Source of the DNA: Thermocrispum municipale DSM 44069
Lineage (GTDB): Bacteria; Actinomycetota; Actinomycetes; Mycobacteriales; Pseudonocardiaceae
DNA: 64,000 bases
Direction: 5' to 3'
Assembly (NCBI RefSeq): GCF_000427825.1
Contig: NZ_ATYT01000014.1
Span: 43,958 to 107,957 of the forward strand
The notes beneath the pieces are model-generated. The model did not search any database. It was not told where the DNA came from and saw only the letters and a program-made list of their open reading frames with translations. Shown here in pieces: positions 60,266 to 64,000 of the stretch. The position numbers and the translations under genes are program-made. Positions within the stretch are counted from its first letter, which is position 1. Each line of letters starts with the position of its first letter.

Positions 60266-60436
60266 CCGTCGAAGTCGTCGCGGCCTGAGTGGCGCCGCCG
60301 ACGTCATGGCGGCGTAAGGACGTGGCGCTGGAGAGAATCCCTGAAATCGACACGGCGTGGCGCCGGATGCCGGCGAGATCGTCGCGGCGTGCCGGGCGGG
60401 GCTGAAACCCTCGGAATCATCGCGGCGCGAGGTGCG
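60266..60436. repeat. Degenerate tandem repeat, about 33-36 bp, five copies
   Basis: The spacer after the desaturase gene (60154-60441, no gene) holds five loosely similar units built around ATCGTCGCGGCGT, with GGCGCCGG- or GAGGTGCGG-like ends. Identity is low but the rhythm is regular. It is similar in kind to the 38-bp repeat at 21170. Function unknown. Confidence 0.4.
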
Positions 60437-60441
60437 GTCCG

Positions 60442-61242
60442 CTAGAACCCGCCGAAGTCACCGAAGTCGCCGAAGCCGCCGCCCCAGTCGCCGCCGCCGA
60501 AGTCGCCACCCCCGAAGTCGCCTCCGGCATCGCCCATGTCGCCGCCCATGTCGCCGCCGGCATCGCCCATGTCGCCACCGGCCATGTCGGCGTCGCTCAT
60601 GGCGCCCGCCTCCCACGCGGCCGGGCTGGCGACCCCGGCCATACCGGAGAACATCGCGCTGAACAGCATCATCGAGCCGAAGCCCCAGGCGCCGGCCACC
60701 AGCGCGGGCTTCCACCACGGCTCGGAGTACCAGCCCCGAGGGACGGCACGACCGGCGACCCGGCCACCGGGGTAGTAGTACGGAGTCCGGTCGTCGGGCT
60801 CGGGCGAGGCCTCGTAATGCTTGCCCTCGACGTCCACACTGCGATGCTCGGTCACCGCACCGGCACGCTCGCGCTCGCGATCCTGCGGCAACTCCGGCCC
60901 CGGGTCCAGGCCCATGGCGGTGCGGGCGGCCCGCACGTAGTAGAGGCCTTCCAACGCGGTGTCGATGACCAACCGCGCCTGGTGCGCCGTCTGCGCCTGC
61001 TCCAGCTGGGACCCTGCCGCGGTGTAGCGCTCGGACGCATCCGCGATCGCCTGCTTGGACGCCTCGTTCGTGCCGGTCAGGTTGAGCACCTGGCCACCGA
61101 GCCGCTCGACCCACCTGCGGGCCTCGGCCTTGGCGTCCTCGATCTCGGTCCTGCGCTGGGTGGAACGCTGATTGGCCAGGTAGAACCCGCCGAGCACCAC
61201 CACGACCAGCACGATGATCAGCAGACCTGCTTCGCCCATCAT
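60442..61242 (-). CDS. Single-pass membrane protein with coiled-coil and Gly/Asp-rich tail (DUF1542-like)
   Basis: About 266 residues. An N-terminal membrane helix (AGLLIIVLVVVVLGGFYLA) is followed by a charged helical region (about 25-110: QRSTQRRTEIEDAKAEARRW and ERYTAAGSQLEQAQTAHQAR), then a Tyr/Pro-rich segment, a second hydrophobic stretch (ALVAGAWGFGSMMLFSAMFS) and a tail made of repeated GGDMGD, GGDFGG units ending FGDFGGF. The tail resembles those of TPM/DUF1542-type actinobacterial proteins and may be flexible or phase-separating. Function unknown. ATG 61242 is preceded by GGGAG at 5 nt; GTG 61248 is possible. Confidence 0.75.
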   Translation of the reverse strand: MMGEAGLLIIVLVVVVLGGFYLANQRSTQRRTEIEDAKAEARRWVERLGGQVLNLTGTNEASKQAIADASERYTAAGSQLEQAQTAHQARLVIDTALEGLYYVRAARTAMGLDPGPELPQDRERERAGAVTEHRSVDVEGKHYEASPEPDDRTPYYYPGGRVAGRAVPRGWYSEPWWKPALVAGAWGFGSMMLFSAMFSGMAGVASPAAWEAGAMSDADMAGGDMGDAGGDMGGDMGDAGGDFGGGDFGGGDWGGGFGDFGDFGGF

Positions 61243-61405
61243 TCCCACTCCCAGCCATTCGGCGACGTTGTTCCGTCAACGTAACCGGCGGCCCCATCGT
61301 TCCCGGCACCCGGCGTCGCCCGCTACGGCGTGGCGACCGAACACGTTGTCTCGCGGATGGCCGTGCCGGCGGTAACGTTGCCGGCCGGTGGCTCGATAGC
61401 CGAGC

Positions 61406-61840
61406 ATGCGGGCACGTTCGGTGAATCCGGCGCCGTGGCGGGTACGTTGGCTCGCGTTGAGCTACGCCGTCTTCGTCTCCGGCGTCTGCAGCTATGTGGT
61501 GGTGTGGCACCTCGTCGCGCAACCCAGTGCTTCCTACTGGGCCGAGCCGTTGTGTCTGGTCGCTCGACCGCTCACTCACCTGATCGCGGCCATCGAATCG
61601 ACGTCCGGCCCACTCGGCAGCGTGTTGTGCATCGTGGCGGGTGCGGTGCAGGCAGGCGTGTTCTTCGCCATCTGCGCGTGGATCGATCGTGCGCTGGCGC
61701 GCCGCGGGCGTCTTTCCGCGGCCGGCCCGGACACCGCGGTCCCGGATCTGCGGCGGTTGAGCTCCAGGCGTGCTGACCAAGGAAGAAGAGCGCCTGGTCG
61801 AGGCGGCGACGACAACGTTGCGCGAGGCACATCGGTCTGA
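61406..61840 (+). CDS. Small membrane protein, SCO4225-like
   Basis: 144 residues with three hydrophobic helices: LALSYAVFVSGVCSYVVVWH, PLTHLIAAI (shorter), and GSVLCIVAGAVQAGVFFAIC. The loop pattern resembles the SCO4225 family of actinobacterial membrane proteins, but the match is from memory and weak. The last 35 residues (RRLSSRRADQGRRAPGRGGD in part) are basic, run 71 bp into the next (frame-shifted) gene, and look like read-through; the native stop may have been lost by an indel near 61750. Function unknown. Confidence 0.5.
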   Translation: MRARSVNPAPWRVRWLALSYAVFVSGVCSYVVVWHLVAQPSASYWAEPLCLVARPLTHLIAAIESTSGPLGSVLCIVAGAVQAGVFFAICAWIDRALARRGRLSAAGPDTAVPDLRRLSSRRADQGRRAPGRGGDDNVARGTSV

Positions 61841-62459
61841 GGACCAGCCGTGATGGACTCCGCAGGCCACATCTTCACCGGAGTCGACGTTCATCACTTC
61901 ACCGGTGGCCCGTGCGCCGAGCCGGTGGCGATCGGGCAGGCGGTGGCCGCGCCGCACGCGCAGCTTCCCCTGGTGTGCATCGTGGCGGTGCACGACCGCG
62001 GGGTGATCTCGCCGTGCGGCCGCTGCCGTCAGATGTTGTTCACCTGGACCCGGACGTCCGCGCCGCGGTGCGCACGAAGATCGGCCACGAGTCCGTCCCG
62101 GTACGCGACCTGCTTCCGTACGTCTTCGACTGGCGGGCCACCGAGCCGGACGTGCCGCAGACGCTCTACATGTGGGAGGGATACCTCGCGTACGTCCGTG
62201 CCGGGCGGAAGACCAGCACGATCCGCGTCGCCGACCCGGCGTCACCAGGCGCTGCCAGCTGGTCTTCGACCATGACGCGAACACGCTGCCCGCCGAAAGC
62301 ACCATCGGCAAGCTGACGGAGGAGGCCGCTCGGCAGGACGGATTCGCCGACCTGGCTGAATTGCACCGGGCACTGCGAACGCACTGCAGGGGACTCGAGG
62401 ACGACACCCCGACCGACATCGTCCACTTCCGGCTGGCCGACCAACAGAGACCGCGTTGA
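61770..62459 (+). pseudogene. Cytidine/blasticidin deaminase-like plus ASCH-domain gene with three frameshifts
   Basis: Four frame segments line up into one protein. Segment 1: LTKEEERLVEAATTTLREAH (from GTG 61770). Segment 2: [20 protein letters not shown], continuing to [11 protein letters not shown]; this has the deaminase zinc motif C-A-E ([10 protein letters not shown]) and P-C-G-R-C. Segment 3: [30 protein letters not shown] and [19 protein letters not shown], the start of an ASCH domain. Segment 4: [20 protein letters not shown] to the stop. Breaks fall near 61850, 62040 and 62262. Each needs one base, so the gene is dead or the assembly has indels. The stop overlaps the tRNA-Gly 3' end. 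Confidence 0.72.
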
Positions 62460-62529
62460 GCGGGCGACGGGAATCGAACCCGCACCACCAGCTTGGAAGG
62501 CTGGGGCTCTACCATTGAGCTACGCCCGC
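62459..62529 (-). tRNA. tRNA-Gly (anticodon UCC)
   Basis: Read on the minus strand: acceptor stem GCGGGCG/CGCCCGC, D-arm with GCTCAATGGTAGAGC, anticodon stem CCAGC/GCTGG enclosing loop CTTCCAA (anticodon TCC), and T-arm GCGGG-TTCGATT-CCCGT. All four stems pair. The 3' CCA is not encoded. It decodes GGA/GGG. Its 3' end touches the stop codon of the deaminase-ASCH pseudogene. Confidence 0.96.
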
Positions 62530-62609
62530 AACCCCCGGTTCACCGACCGGGTGCGCCGCCAGTTTAGCGGGTACCGATATGCTGGCCGAGCACGGCCCGG
62601 CGGCTGGGG

Positions 62610-62683
62610 CGGGGTGTGGCGCAGCTTGGTAGCGCATCCGCTTTGGGAGCGGAGGGTCGCAGGTTCAAATCCTGTCACCCCGA
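62610..62683 (+). tRNA. tRNA-Pro (anticodon UGG)
   Basis: Acceptor stem CGGGGTG/CACCCCG, D-arm GCGCAGCTTGGTAGCGC, anticodon stem CCGCT/AGCGG with loop TTTGGGA (anticodon TGG), T-arm CGCAGGTTCAAATCCTG. All stems pair; CCA not encoded. The 80-bp space to the oppositely oriented tRNA-Gly is free of genes and must contain both promoters. A hairpin terminator follows. Confidence 0.96.
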
Positions 62684-62694
62684 CAAATGTGAAC

Positions 62695-62726
62695 AGGCCC
62701 GAATCCACGCGGATGGGTTCGGGCCT
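62695..62726 (+). terminator. Terminator of tRNA-Pro
   Basis: AGGCCCGAA and TTCGGGCCT form a perfect 9-bp stem 11 bp after the tRNA, with a small inner TCC/GGA hairpin, followed by TGTCGTATTGT. Confidence 0.8.
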
Positions 62727-62798
62727 TGTCGTATTGTCGCTTCCCGAAATGCGGCAAATCCGACCCGATGATCTTGTCGATGTGGCAGTTTCGACCAC

Positions 62799-63011
62799 AT
62801 GAAGCGCGTGCCGGTGTCCTCGACCGTGTTGCGATCGGTCGGCTACGCCGAGGACGAGGCGGTGCTGGAGGTCGAGTTCACCAACCGCGAGGTGTACCGC
62901 TACTTCGTCGTCCCGCGCAGCGTGTACACCGCGTTGATGACTTCGGCCAGCCCCGGCCGGTACTTCAACCAGACGATCCGGGACCGGTATCCGACCCGCC
63001 AGGTGCAGTGA
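62799..63011 (+). CDS. KTSC domain-containing protein
   Basis: 70-residue protein consisting only of the KTSC domain. It begins KRVPVSSTVLRSVGYAEDEA, with the strand LEVEFTNREVYRYFVVPRSV (in part) and the terminal FNQTIRDRYPTRQV, matching the consensus V-x-S-S-x-I/L-x-S-V-G-Y and F-N-x-x-I-R-x-x-Y-x-x-x-x. The domain is thought to bind nucleic acids or nucleotides and is often found near lysyl-tRNA synthetase (hence the name) or alone. No ribosome site is evident. It is convergent with the SDR gene, with only 4 bp between stops. Confidence 0.88.
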   Translation: MKRVPVSSTVLRSVGYAEDEAVLEVEFTNREVYRYFVVPRSVYTALMTSASPGRYFNQTIRDRYPTRQVQ

Positions 63012-63015
63012 CCGG

Positions 63016-63825
63016 TCAGCTGATCGCGGCGCCCCCGCAGACCCGCAGCACTTGCCCGGTCACGTACGCCGCGCCCGGTGACGCCAGGTATGCCACGGCC
63101 GCGGCCACTTCCTCCGGCTTGCCCATGCGCTTGATCAATTGATCGTCCAGCGCGTAGGTCACCGACGACGTCAGCGCGGTGGCGATCGGCCCGGGTGCCA
63201 CCGAGTTGCAGGTGATCCCGTACTCGGCGACCTCTTTGGCGAGCCACTTGGTGAGCGCGATGATGCCGCCCTTCGACGCGGCATAAGCCGGGCCGGAGCG
63301 GCCACCCGAGTCGTCGCCCGACCGCGGGCCGCCCATGATCCCGGAGATCGAGCTGATGTTGATGATGCGACCGCTGCGTTGCTCGGCGAAATGCGGATGC
63401 ACCGCGGCCCGGCAGAACAGGAACGTGCCGCGCAGATTGGTGTCGATGTCACGCTGCCACTCCTCGGCGGACAGCGTGTCCAACCCCGACCTGCTCGCAG
63501 TGCCCGCGTTGTTCACCAGCACGTCGAGGCGGCCGAACTCCTCGACCGCGGCTTCCACCGCGGCGCGAACTTGCCGCTCGTCACGCACGTCGACGGTGCG
63601 ATAGCCGATTCGCCGGTCGGGGTGGCGCCGGCGTAGCGCCATGACGTCGTCCGCCTCCTCGGCGATGTCCACCACCAGGACGTCCGCGCCCTGCCCGGCC
63701 AGCGTCTCGGCGGTGGCCAGGCCGATTCCGCGGGCGCCGCCCGTCACGAGCGCCCTACCTTTCAAGTCAACCTCCGGTCGTCCGGAATGATCGGGGGACG
63801 CAGGCGGGGCAGGGATGGTTTTCAT
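63016..63825 (-). CDS. Short-chain dehydrogenase/reductase (SDR) family oxidoreductase
   Basis: 269-residue classical SDR. The NAD(P)-binding motif is VTGGARGIGLAT (T-G-x3-G-I-G), followed by D in VVDIAEEAD (favouring NAD+), VLVNNAGTAS (NNAG), and the catalytic Ser in ISSISGIMGG with Y-x3-K in PAYAASKGG. The insert between Ser and Tyr (PRSGDDSGGRSG) is longer than usual. The C-terminus GQVLRVCGGAAIS is typical of ketoreductases like FabG. The first 20 residues before the fold are Pro-rich. ATG 63825 has GAGGG 9 nt upstream. Substrate unknown; the divergent partial gene could be linked. Confidence 0.88.
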   Translation of the reverse strand: MKTIPAPPASPDHSGRPEVDLKGRALVTGGARGIGLATAETLAGQGADVLVVDIAEEADDVMALRRRHPDRRIGYRTVDVRDERQVRAAVEAAVEEFGRLDVLVNNAGTASRSGLDTLSAEEWQRDIDTNLRGTFLFCRAAVHPHFAEQRSGRIINISSISGIMGGPRSGDDSGGRSGPAYAASKGGIIALTKWLAKEVAEYGITCNSVAPGPIATALTSSVTYALDDQLIKRMGKPEEVAAAVAYLASPGAAYVTGQVLRVCGGAAIS

Positions 63826-63975
63826 GCTGGCTGCCCTCGATGGCTCAGGTGGCTGAGCCCCCTGTCCCGCCTCCTTGTTCTGACCGCTGATTAGGCACTG
63901 CGATCGATCGCTATGTAGGGCGTTGACGGCGGAGCGGGGACGCGTCATACCGGCACCGAGGGAAGCGAGGGATCG

Positions 63976-64000
63976 ATGAGAGTGGCCGTCGGGATCGACG
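63976..64000 (+). CDS. Partial CDS, N-terminus only
   Basis: A ribosome site GAGGG and ATG open a frame reading MRVAVGID at the window edge. Eight residues are too few for a family call; the start would fit, for example, a sugar kinase/hydantoinase-type ATPase fold, but this is a guess. It diverges from the SDR gene across 150 bp that contain no other clear feature. Confidence 0.35.

Noticed and set aside
60458..62515. 685-codon minus-strand frame
   Set aside because: It runs through a tRNA gene, a pseudogene and the Gly/Asp-tailed gene in the wrong frame; composition is Arg/Pro-rich with no family features.
62459..62683. tRNA-associated integration site (att) for a mobile element
   Set aside because: No integrase, no direct repeat of a tRNA 3' end seen nearby, and flanking genes are chromosomal in character.

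Overview
The window is GC-rich, gene-dense DNA from a high-GC actinobacterium. The family is most likely Pseudonocardiaceae, but that is inferred from gene content and not from a marker gene. The evidence is frequent GTG/TTG starts, F420-dependent luciferase-like oxidoreductases, a mycothiol-type nitroreductase homologue, a SigF-type sigma factor, type VII (ESX) style substrates, a 180-kDa-class NAD-glutamate dehydrogenase, and a block (about 36-59 kb) that follows the gene content of Mycobacterium tuberculosis Rv2464c-Rv2478c.

Region 1 (1-6.9 kb, minus strand) is one tightly overlapping operon: a GntR/FCD repressor, aldehyde dehydrogenase, thiamine-diphosphate decarboxylase/synthase, a three-part NMT1/SsuA-type ABC importer and an aconitase/isopropylmalate-dehydratase-family protein that runs off the window. 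A sigma70-like promoter with an embedded AT-rich palindrome precedes the repressor. The operon looks like import and oxidation of an unidentified acid. Region 2 (7-10.2 kb) holds a frame-shifted gene remnant, a DUF4328 membrane protein and two ESX-type secreted proteins, one carrying a CHAP/NlpC-like peptidase domain. Region 3 (10.2-16.5 kb) has a DUF2243/CtaG pair, a molybdopterin oxidoreductase whose N-terminal Fe-S cysteines are replaced, and a convergent pyruvate-oxidase-like enzyme. Region 4 (16.6-20.1 kb) has a DUF6098 gene with a single-base frameshift, a YbdK-type carboxylate-amine ligase and a haem-oxygenase-fold di-iron enzyme, converging on a CDGSH protein and a HemK2/MTQ2-type methyltransferase.

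Region 5 (20-36 kb) is a mosaic: F420 enzymes, TetR, SigF-like sigma factor, ACC deaminase with its GntR regulator, glyoxalase-fold protein, glutathionyl-hydroquinone-reductase homologue, PL7 alginate lyase, MFS exporter, TspO-like protein, SRPBCC protein, secreted I36 inhibitor and a CopD-CtaG fusion. Region 6 (36-59 kb) is the conserved core: ssb, ettA (with a possible leader peptide), a large disordered protein, gdh, a subtilisin inhibitor, a GH13 alpha-glucosidase, glbO, MscS, HNH nuclease, CtaJ-like protein, DUF5130, pepN, the Rv2466c homologue, ALDH, MBL hydrolase, rpiB and a Nei-type glycosylase. Region 7 (59-64 kb) has a desaturase, a Gly/Asp-tailed membrane protein, a deaminase-ASCH pseudogene with three frameshifts, tRNA-Gly(UCC), tRNA-Pro(UGG), a KTSC protein and an SDR.

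No transposase, integrase, CRISPR array or rRNA gene was seen. Single-base frame breaks occur in at least four places, so either local gene decay or indel errors in the assembly must be considered.
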